Assembly (NCBI RefSeq): GCF_036373705.1
Contig: NC_089858.1
Span: 18,588,249 to 18,652,248, forward strand
DNA length: 64,000 nucleotides
Reading direction: 5' to 3'
Source of the DNA: Amia ocellicauda
Taxonomy: Eukaryota; Chordata; Actinopteri; Amiiformes; Amiidae
Positions 11,700 through 25,200 of this stretch are shown here, piece after piece. The notes beneath the pieces are model-generated. The model was not told where the DNA came from, made no database searches, and saw only the letters and a program-made list of their open reading frames with translations. The translations under genes and the position numbers were made by a program. Positions within the stretch are counted from its first letter, which is position 1; each line of letters starts with the position of its first letter.

Positions 11700-12190
11700 T
11701 GAAAGTCAACGTAAGACCCAAAACGTACAGCAAATCCCAGAACAGGTTCAATGCCCTTTGCCATAGATCATACAAGTTGCTGGAACTCTACTGGAGGGAT
11801 GAACACCATTCTTCCAAAATATATTCCCTCATTTGGTGTTTTGATGGTGGTGGAGAGCACTGTCTAACATGTCAATCCAAAATCTCCCATGGGTGTTCAA
11901 TTGGGTTGAGATCTGGTGAATGTGAAGGCCATGGCATATGCTTATGCACAAAAAATGTCATACTCCTCAAACCATTCAGTGACCCCTCAGTCTTTGACGC
12001 TCCTGCCAGTCATGCCCCAATAATGACCCCTCTTTCAAAGTCACTTAGATCCTTTCCTCTTGCCATCTTGATCCAAAATCAACTGGGTCTGCATTTTATA
12101 CATGCCACAGAGCATGATCGGATGTACTGCATGATACAATTAACATCATGCAGTGGAGGCATCTGCATTCATTATGTTCCTCCACTCATT
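11700..12190 (-). mobile_element. Tc1-like transposon relic, internally deleted
   Basis: Read on the minus strand, the right part encodes a transposase start of the type [13 protein letters not shown] (helix-turn-helix region). The left part encodes the DDE-domain motif [15 protein letters not shown]. Most of the middle of the transposase, including the first two catalytic acidic residues, is missing, and stops interrupt the rest. Inverted repeats could not be delimited. Confidence 0.75.
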
Positions 12191-12199
12191 TATTCAGGT

Positions 12200-12560
12200 T
12201 TTTCCCTTTAATTTGTTACCCATCTGTATAGAGTTTTAGTCTTTGGACTGGGAGGAAAAGGAATCAAGATAAATGGAGCTTACTTGAACAACCTACAACT
12301 GGAAAACTGGGCTGAACATGTTGAGTTAGACAAAAGTTATGTTCAACAACTTTGTTAAAACTATGAAAATTGAAGTAGATGACAAAAGACAGAGCAGAAG
12401 ACCACATATAATATGTGCTGCTGTGACTTGGAATGTTAATCTCTAAATGTATATAAATGCAATTCCCCAAATCAGATCATTGCTAAACAGTACTGTCATG
12501 TCTTCACCGTGACTTCCCCCTCTTGTTTATACTCTAATTCACCTCAAGTAAGGGTAAAAT
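12200..12560. other. Gene-free stretch
   Basis: Nothing recognisable. Confidence 0.35.
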
Positions 12561-12579
12561 CTAACGGCAACATATGCTG

Positions 12580-12960
12580 AATCCGACCCTTACTCACGAA
12601 ATTCTCTACTCGGCTGCTCGTCCAGTCACTGGTCCTCTCCCACTTGGACAACTGCAACTCCCTCCTGGCCAGCCTGCCCGCAACTACCCACCCGCTCCAA
12701 CTCATCCAGAACTCTGCGGCTCATCTGGTATTCTCTGCCCCGATTCGCACACGCTACCTCCACTGCACTTATACAATGTTTTGTCATACTTCTTGCTTTT
12801 GCATTACTTGTACTCGTATTTATTTAGCTCTTAACTTTGACTTAACATCTTGTCTGCACTTATTTACAATCTATAATTGTATAATCTAGGATGTAAGATG
12901 TATATTGTTTACTGTATTAATAGATAGTTAAATTTGTTAAAATGAATCCTTGCTTTTATT
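12580..12960 (+). mobile_element. L2-like LINE 3' fragment
   Basis: Plus-strand translation gives the late reverse-transcriptase signature HLDNCNSLLASLP followed by PLQLIQNSAAHLVF, typical of the C-terminal part of L2-type ORF2. It is followed by an A/T-rich 3' region similar to the copy at 28780-29330. It is 5' truncated and frameshifted. Confidence 0.75.
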
Positions 12961-13062
12961 TAAGGCTCTTAAACTGAGTGTGAGTAATTGTGGTAAAAGG
13001 GTGCATTACCTAATCAATGCATCTGCCCCATGCCCCCCTTGTGTTCAAATCCACACAACCTT

Positions 13063-13068
13063 TTTATT
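13063..13068 (-). terminator. Candidate poly(A) signal of the CYP2 gene
   Basis: AATAAA on the minus strand, about 180 bp past the CYP2 stop codon. This is the nearest candidate; the true site is unproven. Confidence 0.4.
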
Positions 13069-13248
13069 TAGTGAATTAATATAAATTTTAGATATATTTA
13101 TTAGCCTTATGTCTAGTGCTATTGACAATACTGAGAAAATCAATTTTAAAGCATTAAATGCTCCAAGATTAAAAAGGAACTACTGTCTGACCCTGCTGGT
13201 CATGTGGTGGCAGGGGTGCACCTCTGAATGCCGTACAGCTGTGGGGCT

Positions 13249-16200
13249 TCACCCACACTGTTGTCCTCTGAGCCTCACTCCCAGTTGGTAGGGTTTGGGT
13301 CCCTGGGTGATTCCGAAGTTAGGCGTGAGGTCAGGCTCCCCGCCGTCCTGGGGTAAGTGGAACTGGAAGCGGTGCAGCAGCGTCACGAAGAACAAGAACA
13401 GCCCCATGCGCACCATCCCCTCACCCAGACACATCCGTGGGCCTGCCAGACAAGAGGGGCACACATCAGCACACTGACTCCTAGTCTCCAGCCCTCAACT
13501 GTAACCACAACTGAAAACTGTCCCCTCTACTCTGGTGACTAGAGTTGTGCTGGGTTGTAGTCTGTTTCATTCTGAAAGACATGTAACAAAGTGAACTCGG
13601 CAACCCCCAGCCTCCCTTTCAGCTCAGTCTATACACCAATCAGCCATAACATTATGACCACCTGCCTAATATTGTGTAGGTCCCCCTTTTGCCACCAAAA
13701 CAGCCCTGACCCGTCAAGGCATGGACTCCACCAGACCTCTGTAGGTGTGCTGTGGTATCTGGCACCAAGACGTTTGCAGCAGATCCTTTAAGTCCTGTAA
13801 GTTGCGAGGTGGGGCCTGCATGGATCGGACTTGTTTGAGTTATCTTGGCATATTCGTGTAGTTGTATTTTTGTTTCTGCTTGTCTACATGTGATCTCATG
13901 TTTTTTTGTTTTGTTTTTTACAATGCATCTGTGCTGTGTGTAGACGCTGAATGAGTTTAATTGTGATGGCTAAATAGGGTTTAAAGACGCAGTCCGCCTC
14001 AGTGCTGATTATTACTGCTGTGTTTCTCCATTTCTCCTCGCTTGGAAAAGACCACATCCAGTGAAGTCAACTTCTCGGGCCAAGCACCGGCTCCGGCACC
14101 GTCTCCGTCTCCTTGTCGGTGGAAAAGTGCTGTGTGTGTTCGGACACCTTTCTATGAGAACCAGCATTCACTTTTACGGCAATTTGAGCTACAGTAGCTC
14201 GTCTGTTGGATCGGACCACACGGGCCAGCCTTCACTCCCCTTGTGCATCAATGAGCCTTGGCTGCCCATGACCCTGTCGCTGGTTCCTTGGACCACTTTT
14301 GATAGGTACTGACCACTGCAGACCGGGAACACCCCACAAGAGCTGCAGTTTTGGAGATGCTCTGACCCAGTCGTCTAGCCATCACAATTTGGCCCTTGTC
14401 AAAGTCGCTCAGATCCTTAGGCTTGTCCATTTTTCCTGCTTCTAACACATCAACTTTGAAGACAAAATGTTCACTTGCTGCCTAATATATCCCACCCACT
14501 GACAGTGGGTTATCAGTGTTATTCACTTCACCTGTCAGTGGCCGTAACATTATGGCCGATCGGTGTGTCTCCTACCTTTGAACCGAGACACTGACTTACC
14601 CATGGAGAAGGGCACGAAAGCCTCTGGTTTCACAAACTCCCCCTCCTCATTCAGGAAGTTTGAGGGATTGAAGTTGTGTGGGAACTTCCACTGGCCCTCC
14701 TCGTACAGCACGGAGGACAGGTTGGGGATGATGGTGGTACCCTACGTTTGGTCGGGGAACAGAAGCAGCTCAATGTACTATACGTAATGTACACATTGAC
14801 TTGTAGTTCTTGTATACAGTGCATCCGGAAAGTATTCACAGCACTTCACTTTTTCCACATTTTGTTATGTTACAGCCTTATTCCAAAATGGATTAAATTA
14901 TTTATTTTCCTCAATTCTACAAACAATACCCCATAATGACAACGTGAAAGAAGTTTGTTTGAAATCTTTGCTAATTTATTAAAAATAAAAAACGAAAAAA
15001 GCACCTGTACATAAGTATTCATAGCCTTTGCTCAATACTTTGTTGAAGCACCTTTGGCACCAATTACAGCCTCAAGTCTTTTTGAGTATGATGCTACAAG
15101 CTTGGCACACCTATTTTTGGGCAGTATCTCCCATTCTTCTTTGCAGGCCCTCTCAAGCTCCATCAGGTTGGATGGGGAGCGTCGGTGCACAGCCATTTTC
15201 AGATCTCTCCAGAGATTTTCAATCAGGTTCAAGTCTGGGCTATGGCTGGGCCACTCAAGGACATTCACAGAGTTGTCCTGTAGCCACTCCTTTGTTATCT
15301 TGGCTGTGTGCTTAGGGTCGTTGTCCTGTTGGAAGATGAACCTTCGCCCCAGTCTGAGGTCCAGAGCGCTCTGGAGCAGGTTTTCATCAAGGATGTCTCT
15401 GTACATTGCTGCATTCATCTTTCCCTCGATCCTGACCAGTCTTCCAGTTCCTGCTGCTGAAAAACATCCCCACAGCATGATGCTGCCACCACCATGCTTC
15501 ACTGTAGGGATGGTATTGGCCAGGTGATGAGCGGTGCCTGGTTTCCTCCAGACATGCTTGCCATTCAGGCCAAAGAGTTCAATCTTTGTTTCTCATGGTC
15601 TGAGAGTCCTTCAGGTGCCTTTTGGCAAACTCCAGGCAGGCTGTCATGTGGCTTTTACTGAGGAGTGGCTTCCGTCTGGCCACTCTACCATACAGGCCTG
15701 ATTGGTGGAGTGCTGCAGAGATGGTTGTTCTTCTGGAAGGTTCTCCTCTCGCCACAGAGACACGCTGGAGCTCTGTCAGAGTGACTATCAGGTTCTTGGT
15801 CACCTCCCTGACTAAGGCCCTTCTCCCCCGATCGCTCAGTTTGGCCACGTGGCCAGCTCTAGGAAGAGTCCTAGTGGTTCCAAACTTCTTCCATTTACGG
15901 ATGATGGAGCCCACTGTGCTCATTGGGACCTTCAATGCTGCAGAAATTTTTCTGTACCCTTCCCCAGATCTGTGCCTCAATACAATCCTGTCTTGGAGGT
16001 CTACAGACAATTCCTTGGACTACATGGCTTGGTTTGTGCTCTGACATGCACTGTTAACTGTGGGACCTTATATAGACAGGTGTGTGCCTTTCCAAATCAT
16101 GTCCAGTCAACTGAATTTACCACAGGTGGACTCCAATCAAGTTGTAGAAACATCTCAAGGATGATCAGTGGAAAAAGGATGCACCTGAGCTCAATTTTGA

Positions 16201-19200
16201 GTGTCATGGCAAAGGCAGTGAATACTTGTGTACATGTGCTTTTTTTGTTTTTTATTTTTAATAAATTTACAAAGATTTCAAACAAACTTCTTTCACGTTA
16301 TCATTATGGGGTATTGTTTGAGCATTTTGAGGAAAATAAATAATTTAATCCATTTTGGAATAAGGCTGTAACATAACAAAATGTGGAGAAAGTGAAGCGC
16401 TGTGAATATTTTCCGCATGCACTGTACATTGTCTCTATAAAGTGGTCTGTGGTAATTCCATTGTAGTAAGTGCTGTATTAAGTATGGATTGATTTATTGC
16501 CTGTACTATAGTAAACTGCACCTTGAGGGGACTTTACCTTTGGAATGCTGTAGCCCAGCACCTGTATGTCCTGAGTGGTGGCGTGGAAGACACTGAGAGG
16601 GAGGACACTTCCATAGCGCTGCACTTCATGGATCACAGCTTGCACATAGGGCATCCTGTGCCTGTCCTCATAGCAGACCTGCTCTCTCTCTCCAAGGACA
16701 GTGTCGATCTCCTGGTGGCACCGTGCTGAAGATAGGAGGCCCACTGTCAGCTCAGTGCACTAGATATCTCTACAAAGTGGCCACTTATCCATGTCTGTGC
16801 TTAGCAACTAATGCCTTTGAGCTAATAAAACTGTTTAGGAGTTTAATAGAACTGTTCAGAAGTTACCCAAGTCAGACACAGGACAGGTGAGAGAGAGAAA
16901 GCTTTGTTGTTGGATTTCTCTTGTGAGACACTCTTAGCATTGATAATCTTATTTTTAATTTTAACTTAATTGTAGTTAATTCAGTCCAGCTGCTGTGTTA
17001 TAGTAACAAGCTTGAAGGAAATGTGACCTACTGTAGTTCAGGAAAGTGGAGGTGGAGTAAGTGAGTCAGAGAGGTGTCAATTGGTGGCAAGAAGCTCATC
17101 ACAAAGGTATATAAGCTGATCCTGAGAAAGAGCTGTGCTGTTTCCCAGTAACAAAAAAGAGAAGTGAGGCACTTAAATTAGGGGACCAACAACTTACTAA
17201 ATTTAGAAGCATGTGGCCACTACAGTGTCATGTTTGCAGAATGATTGCCTTCCTTGATTAACTCATCCAAGAACATTTCATTTGTGAATGTTGTCAGCAT
17301 GTTGAAGTCCTAGAGATCAAAGTCTGTGATCGTGAGGCTCAGCTTGTTGATCTGCGCTGTATTAGTGATATGGAAGAATTAGTCAATCAGCCCATGAGAG
17401 AGATGGTGTGCACGCCAAAACCTAGGACAGTTGAGACCTTACAACAGGAAAGTGTAGAGAACTGCTGGATTACAGTAGGCTGTAGGTTGTAGGTTGTAGG
17501 TTGCATAAAACGGCGTGCACATCCCTTAGAGACATCCCAAGAGCTAGAAATGCCCAACAGGTTCCAACTACTGGACACCGAGTTGGACAGTGACAGCTCA
17601 GAGGGTGATGGGAGGGTAGTTGAGCACCAGAGCACCATGGTGCCCACTCCCCCCCAGAAGAGGGCGGTAGTTATAGTAGGAGACTCAATTCTTACAGGCG
17701 TAGATCACACAGTGTGTTCTAGTGACAAGGAGACCAGCATGGTATCTTGCCTGCCTGGTGCTCAGTTTGCAGATCTCCCTAAACTAGTACTGGCCAAAGC
17801 TGGGGGAAATCCACTGGTCATGGTCCACATTGGAACCAATGACATAGGAAAAGGTAGGGCAGAGGTTCTGGACAGTTCTGGACAGTTGAAGACTGGAAAA
17901 ATGTTGCCTGGTCTGATGAGTCTCGATTTCTGTTGAGACATTCAGATGGTAGAGTCAGAATTTGGCGTAAACAGAATGAGAACATGGATCCATCATGCCT
18001 TGTTACCACCGTGCAGGCTGGTGGTGGTGGTGTAATGGTGTGGGGGATGTTTTCTTGGCACACTTTAGGCCCCTTAGTGCCAATTGGGCATCGTTTAAAT
18101 GCCACGGCCTACCTGAGCATTGTTTCTGACCATGTCCATCCCTTTATGACCACCATGTACCCATCCTCTGATGGCTACTTCCAGCAGGATAATGTCACAA
18201 AGGTCGAATCATTTCAAATTGGTTTCTTGAACATGACAATGAGTTCACTGTACTAAACTGGCCCCCACAGTCACCAGATCTCAACCCAATAGAGCATCTT
18301 TGGGATGTGGTGGAACGGGAGCTTCGTGGCCTGGATGTGCATCCCACAAATCTCCATCAACTGCAAGATGCTATCCTATCAATATGGGCCAACATTTCTA
18401 AAGAATGCTTTCAGCACCTTGTTGAATCAATGCCACGTAGAATTAAGGCAGTTCTGAAGGCGAAAGGGGGTCAAACACAGTATTAGTATGGTGTTCCTAA
18501 TAATCCTTTAGGTGAGTGTATAATACAGCACAGAAAGATAGACAGATGGGAAGTTGTAAGAAATGTGGAAAAAGCCCTCAACATTCATGGAAAATGTGTC
18601 TGTCAAGGGAGGCTGAGTGTCGACAATGCCAAAAAAGGGGACATTTTGCCATAGTGTGCAGGTCAGTGCAAAGACTAGAAATGATAGTAGACAATACACA
18701 GGAGTCTGCTTTTATGGGGGCCATCCAAACACAAAAACAAGATAAGATTTGGCAACAGAAAATAATAGTGAATGGAGAGACAATTACTTTTAAACTGGAT
18801 ACTGGAGCAGCGGTAACGGCTATTCCAATATTTATGTATTCAGCAGGAAAACACTGGGAACTCAACGAGGCAAAGAAAACCATTTTGGCCCTCAACAGTA
18901 TACCTCTGAAGGTGACTGGTACGTTTAGTGCTAATATACAAAAGGGCGAAAAGAAAACGCAGCAAGACATATACGTTGGTAGATGATTTGGTAATGCCCC
19001 TGCTAGGTCTGCCTGCTATTCAAAGCTTGCAACTGCTCCAACAAGTGGGTGAAGTGCATAAACAGGGAGAACAATACAAAAACATATTCCCCACGGTCTT
19101 CTCTGGTCTTGGGAGACTACAGGGCTGCTATAAAATTGAACTGGCTGCGGGAGCAACCCCATATGCACTGTTCGCCCAAGACGAGTACCGCTACCACTCG

Positions 19201-22200
19201 TGGATAAAGTAAAAGTGGAACTTCACAGAATGGAAGGTATGGGAGTTATTCGCCGAATCGAAGAGCCTACCGAATGGTGTGCGGGGATAGTTGTAGTACC
19301 AAAACCCAATGGTAATATCAGAATCTGCGTTGATCTTACAAGGTTGAATGAAAATGTGCGTAGAGAAAGACGCATACTTCCAGCAGTTGATGACACATTA
19401 GCACAGCTAGACGGTGCTGTGGTCTTTTCAAAATTAGACGCCACCTCTGGGTTTTGGCAAATCCCCTTGCATGAAGATTCGGAACCACTGACTACGTTCA
19501 TCATGCCATTCAGCAGATACTGCTTTAGACGTCTTCCTTTTGAGATATCTTCAGCTCCTGAGCATTTTCAACTCAGAATTTCACAGCTCATTGCAGGAAC
19601 GGCTGGAACCCTTTGCCATGCAGATGACATCCTCGTGTTTGGTAAGGACAAGAGAGAACATGATGAGAGACTGTGGGACGTGCTGAAAAAGTTCGAAAAA
19701 GCAGGGTTAACTCTAAATGACAAATGTGAGTTTGCGGTTGAGAGAGTTAAATTTCTTGGACATTCTATCAGTGCAAAATGGATTGAAGCAGACCCAGACA
19801 AGATCAAAGCCATTCTCAATATGCCAGAACCAACAAATGTGGAAGGGGTGAGACGCTTTATGGGAATGGTTAAGTATGTTGGGAAGTTTTCTCCTAATCT
19901 ACTGACTCTCACAAAGCCATTGAGAGATCTGTTGAGAAATGACAACACCTGGATCTGGGATGTGCAGCAGAAAGAGGCATTTTCCGAGCTAAAAAAAGAA
20001 CTCGGCTCACCTGGTATCCTAGCACAATACAATCCAAAAAGTGAGACTGTCGTGTCCGCAGATGCATCCTCATATGGCTTAGGAGGGGTGCTGATGCAGA
20101 AACAAGATGGAGACTGGCGGCCTGTAGTGTTCATATCCAGAAGTTTAACACCTACAGAAACACGATATGCACAAATAGAAAAGAAGGCTCTCGCGGTGAC
20201 ATGGGCGTGTGAGCGGCTCAGTGCATATTTGTTAGGACTACAGTTTACAGTACATACTGACCACAAACCTCTAATCTCATTGCTAGGCAACAGACCAATC
20301 GATGATCTACCTCCAAGAATTCTAAGGTTCCGGTTAAGGATGCTGAGGTTCACGTACAACATCGTGCATGTTCCGGGAAAACAACTTGTCACTGCTGATG
20401 CTTTGTCAAGGGCCCCGGCTGGACCCAAAAAAACAATTGAGAGTGAAACATTAGAGGAAGAATGCAAAGTTTTTGTGGATTTTGTTGTTCAGCAGCTCCC
20501 TGCAACAAAAACAAAAATAACACAGATCAAGGATATACAGGAAAATGATCAAACGTTTAAACAACTGAGGGAGTACACCGAAAACTGTTCCAGAACATCT
20601 CATGCCATATTGGTCACACAGCCGATATTCATGTAACTGATGGGATCCTGCTAAAAGGAGAAATAATTTTGATTCCAGGACCCATGCGGAGAGAGATGCT
20701 TGAGAAACTCCATCATGGTCACCAAGGTATGACAAAGTCCATCGCAAAAGCACAATATTCTATGTAGTGGCCAGGAGTGACACGAGACATCAGAGAACTG
20801 GTGGAGGGATGTGACATCTGCTGTCAACATTCACAGCAGCGCACAGAACCGTTGATGCCGACGCCATTACCAAGCAAGACCCTGGCAGCGCGTGGCAGCT
20901 GACATTTTCCTGTGGGAGAAAATTTTCGTTGTGGTTGACTATTTCTCACGATATATTGAAATTGCTAACCTGCCTAAGGTTGTAACTTCTACTACAGTGG
21001 AACGTCTGAAAGTTATTTTTGCCAGGTTCGGAATTCCATTTCGTTTCAAAGGTGTTTAATGAAGGATCGAGCCGCACATGTTGCTGTATTTAGCCAGAAA
21101 TCCCGGGGTTCTAGTGGAACATGATGACATTTCATTATTATTATATATTACTATTATTTATTTATTAGCAGACGCCCTTATCCAGGGCAACTTACACAAC
21201 ATAAGAGCAATATAAAAGTGCAATACAGTATACAATTACAGATCAAAACAGTACAAATTACAAGTTCAAAATGACATAAGTGCATAAGAACAAATACAGT
21301 AAATCCAGGTCCTACATCCTTGTGAGCTAATCATTGCAGACAAGTCACAGTTAGAGCTCAGGGGATAGGGGCGATCAATGTAAATAACACGAGATTGTAT
21401 TGGACCACTACACCAATACACTATAGCCGGGCAACATTATCGTAATTATGCATACACTCGTTGCCGGAGACCCACTCATTCTAGTGGGATGTATTGCCAG
21501 ACAAGAATGGATTTTTAAAGAAATAGACCCCTGCCCTGGCTAATACACCTCCCGCTGTATCTTACAAATGGCTCTTGTGTGGCTAATGGGTGGAGCTGAG
21601 CGGACATGTGACTGATGACCGATCTCTCTGTATGCGGAGTCAAATCTCAGTGTAAACAGATGTGAAATCTCACTGTATACGGAAGTATCTCACTGGATGC
21701 ATTTCAGTATATAGTGTATGCATTTCAATATATAATGTATGCATTTCAGTATGTAGTGTATGCTTTTCAATATATAGTGTATGCATTTCAGTATATAATG
21801 TATGCGTCTCAGTATGTAGTGTATGAGTCTCAGTATATAGTGTATGTACCACGGGGTGAATTATGTCCCTAACGGCGCCTCATAACTGTGCATCGTTTGT
21901 ATTGTGAGTTGGTAACTACGATCTTGTGAACTTTGTTGTATCTGAGCACTGCAAACAAACTTTTAATCTGTTGTTTGTTTTAGACTTTTAGAGTAGCGTC
22001 TTTTGTCCTCATTATTCTAATTGTAATTGTGTATATGCTTACAATGTATAGTTGTAAAAGTCCTGTTAACTGTTGATTGCACACTTGCACTTTATTAACT
22101 TGTGTCTTAACTAAAGTAGCTGTATAGGAGTGTTTACGCATTAGGTATCTTTTTACTTGTATGAAGTTTTGTTTCTTTTTCTATGAAAATCACTGATTTA

Positions 22201-25200
22201 TTAGTTTAAGTGTGCGATTTTCTCGGTTGGGATCCTGTTTGTGGAAGTCACTTGGTTCTGGAGGTTGTTATTTAAAAGTGTTATTTGGTTGTGAACTATC
22301 TTTTTATCTAGAAGTGTGGGGTGATAGTGTTTAAGGTATCCTAGTGCTTAGGGTCTGATGTAAACGCTCTTGGTTACAAATCTGCTGCTATAATTTAACA
22401 GTTGTGGCTATCAAATCTGCTGCTATAGGTAAAAGCTGTGATACTTTGTTTAAATAAAAGTCTTGTTTTATACTAATCCTGTCCTCACTTCACACCCTGT
22501 GCTGTCTTTATTTTCAAAGAACCTGTTATTTATTTGGAGTTATATTAGCTCCAAATTGGCATGGTCGTTAATTTTACTTAATTGTTTATTTAAGATAGTC
22601 CATTTAATTATAGGGATAACCGAGGGGATTATCCTTGGCTTACCTCTACCAGAAGGGTTGTTTTGAAAAAGAGAGGGGGGCGCTACACTACAATTTAAGA
22701 AAAGCAAACTTTGAAGGTATGAGGTGGCACTTGGAAGATGTAGATTGGAGCTCACTGGATACAGATTCAGTCGAAAATGGATAGTTAGATTTTAAGAATA
22801 TACTCAGGCTCAGGAGAAATTTGTACCAAACTTAGCAAATTGAGGACCAAACAACATTGGCCAAAATGGTTTAATAGAAGTATGCAAAAAAATATCAAGA
22901 GAAAGAAAATGTTGTATAGTGCATACAAAAGGGATAGAGACTAAACAAAATACAAAGAATATATTCAACTACAAAGAAGAAAGGGATCAGGAAAGCAAAG
23001 AAGGAAATAGAACGAAACATAGCTCTTGCAGCTAAAACTAATGCAAAGAGCTTTTTTCAATACTACAACAGCAAGAGGTCAATAAAGGAGGAAGTGAAAC
23101 CGCTAAAGGGCAAAAACTGAAGTATCTTAGAAAATGAACAAGATGTAGCAAATGTTCTAAATGAGTATTTCACAGAGGTTTTTACAAACGAAAAAACAGA
23201 TAACATGCCACAGGTTAACACCCAGTCCAGTCAAACTCTAATAGAGATCAGGATAAATGAGGAAGAGGTACTAAAGGGACTAGCAGAATTAAAAACAAAC
23301 AAATCACCTGTGCCAGATGGTATATTTCCAACACTACTTAAAGAAATTAGGGAAATTATTTATAGGCCGCTAATTCAAATATTCCAAATGTCCCTTAGAA
23401 TAGGGGATGTGCCAAATGATTGGAAAACTGCTAATGTCATCCCAATCCACAAGAAAGGGGACAAAACTGAGCCAGGAAGTTACAGACCAATCAGTCTCAC
23501 CTGCATTACCTGTAAAATGTTGGAAAAAAATATTAGAGAGAAAACAGAGGAGCATCTTAATGAAAACCATATTCTTGGAGATAGTCAACATGGGTTTAGA
23601 CGAGGCAGATCATGTCTTACTAATCTATTCGAGTTCTTTGAACATGCAACTGCAGCTGTAGATCACGTATTAGAATCAAATATGATATGATATACTTAGA
23701 TTTTCAAAAAGCTTTGGATAAGGTTCCACACCAAAGTCTGATCCTCAAATTGGAAGCTGTAGGCATTCAGGGTAATGTAAGTAGGTGGATTATGAACTGG
23801 TTGATGTATAGGAAACAGAGGGTGTCGATTAGAGGAGTCGCTTCTAACTGGAATGAGGTTGTTAGTGGAGTTCCACAGGGATCAGTACTAGGGCCTTTTC
23901 TTTTTCTAATCTATATTAATTATCTGGGCTCTGGGATAGTTAACAAATTTATCAAATTTGCAGATGACACTAAAATAGGTGGCTCAGCAGATACAATCTC
24001 GGCAGCACAGGCTATTCAAAGGGACTTAGATAATATTCAGTTGTGGGCCGACACCTGGCAGATTAAATTCAATGTGGACAAGTGCAAGGTATTACAAGCA
24101 GGTAACAAACATGTCCAATATAATTACACTATGGCAGGAATAGAACTTTCACTTTCTCCATCCAAACAATGTGGGGAAGCAATAAAAAAGGCAAACAGAG
24201 TGTTAGGGTATATTGTCAAACGTGTAGAATTGAGAACAAGGGCAGTGATGTTCAGACTGTACAATGCACTAGTTAGAGCTCATCTGGATACTGTGTACAG
24301 TTCTGGGCTCCACACTTCAAGAAAGATATCGCTGCTCTAGAGGCAGTTCAGAGGAGAGCAACCAGACTTATTCCAGGTCTGAAGGGAATGTCCTACTGAG
24401 AGACTGAGGGAACTGAACCTTTTCACCCTGTAATAGAGGAGACTATGTGGGGACTTGATTCAAGTATTCAAAATCATGAAAGGCATCAACCACATCAAAC
24501 CAGATGAGCATGGACACAAATGGAAATTGGGCTTCAAGGCATTCAATACAAAAAACAGAAGACACTTCTTCACACAGAGAGTTGTCACAATCGGGAACAA
24601 TCTACCCAGCAATGTGGTTGAAGCTGAGAATTTGGGAACATTTAAAAATAGACTGGATAGTATCCTTGGATCACTTACTTATTAATGGACATGAAACGAG
24701 CATGATGGGTTGAATGGCCTCCTCTTGTTTGTAAACTTTCTTATGTTTCTTATGTAATGCTTGGGGTGTTTGTAGTATGGATATTTTTAAACAATAGAAG
24801 ACTAACTATTAATGGTGATCATTTTGTTATCCCATTGTTCTGAGTTGGTCATAAATTCAACAAAATGTAGGAGCATTGTGTCTATTAGTTTTGAAGGTAT
24901 TCATCTCATGTCACTGTAGTCAAAGACAGAGCTAATTTATTTCTTGACCTTTCAGTAAATGTGTATTAAAAGAGGGTTCATTATTCAGATGCCCAAAGAG
25001 TGATTCATGAGGAGGTTTACTGACCTTGCACATCTGGATGAACCATGAGCTGCAAAAGGCCCACGCGGAAAGTAGTGGAGGTGGTGTCTGTTCCGGCAAT
25101 AAAGAGATCCATCAACAGGGCCACCATGAAGCCATCATCAAAGGATGAGCCATCATTTCCTCTCTGACAGCAGAGACACGGTAAAATCACAAGAGGTCTA

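Noticed and set aside
15054..16343. Three plus-strand frames of 140-164 codons
   Set aside because: Antisense shadows of the minus-strand Tc1 transposase.
21120..22700. gypsy 3' LTR as a firm call
   Set aside because: No matching 5' LTR or target duplication in the window, so listed only as a possibility.
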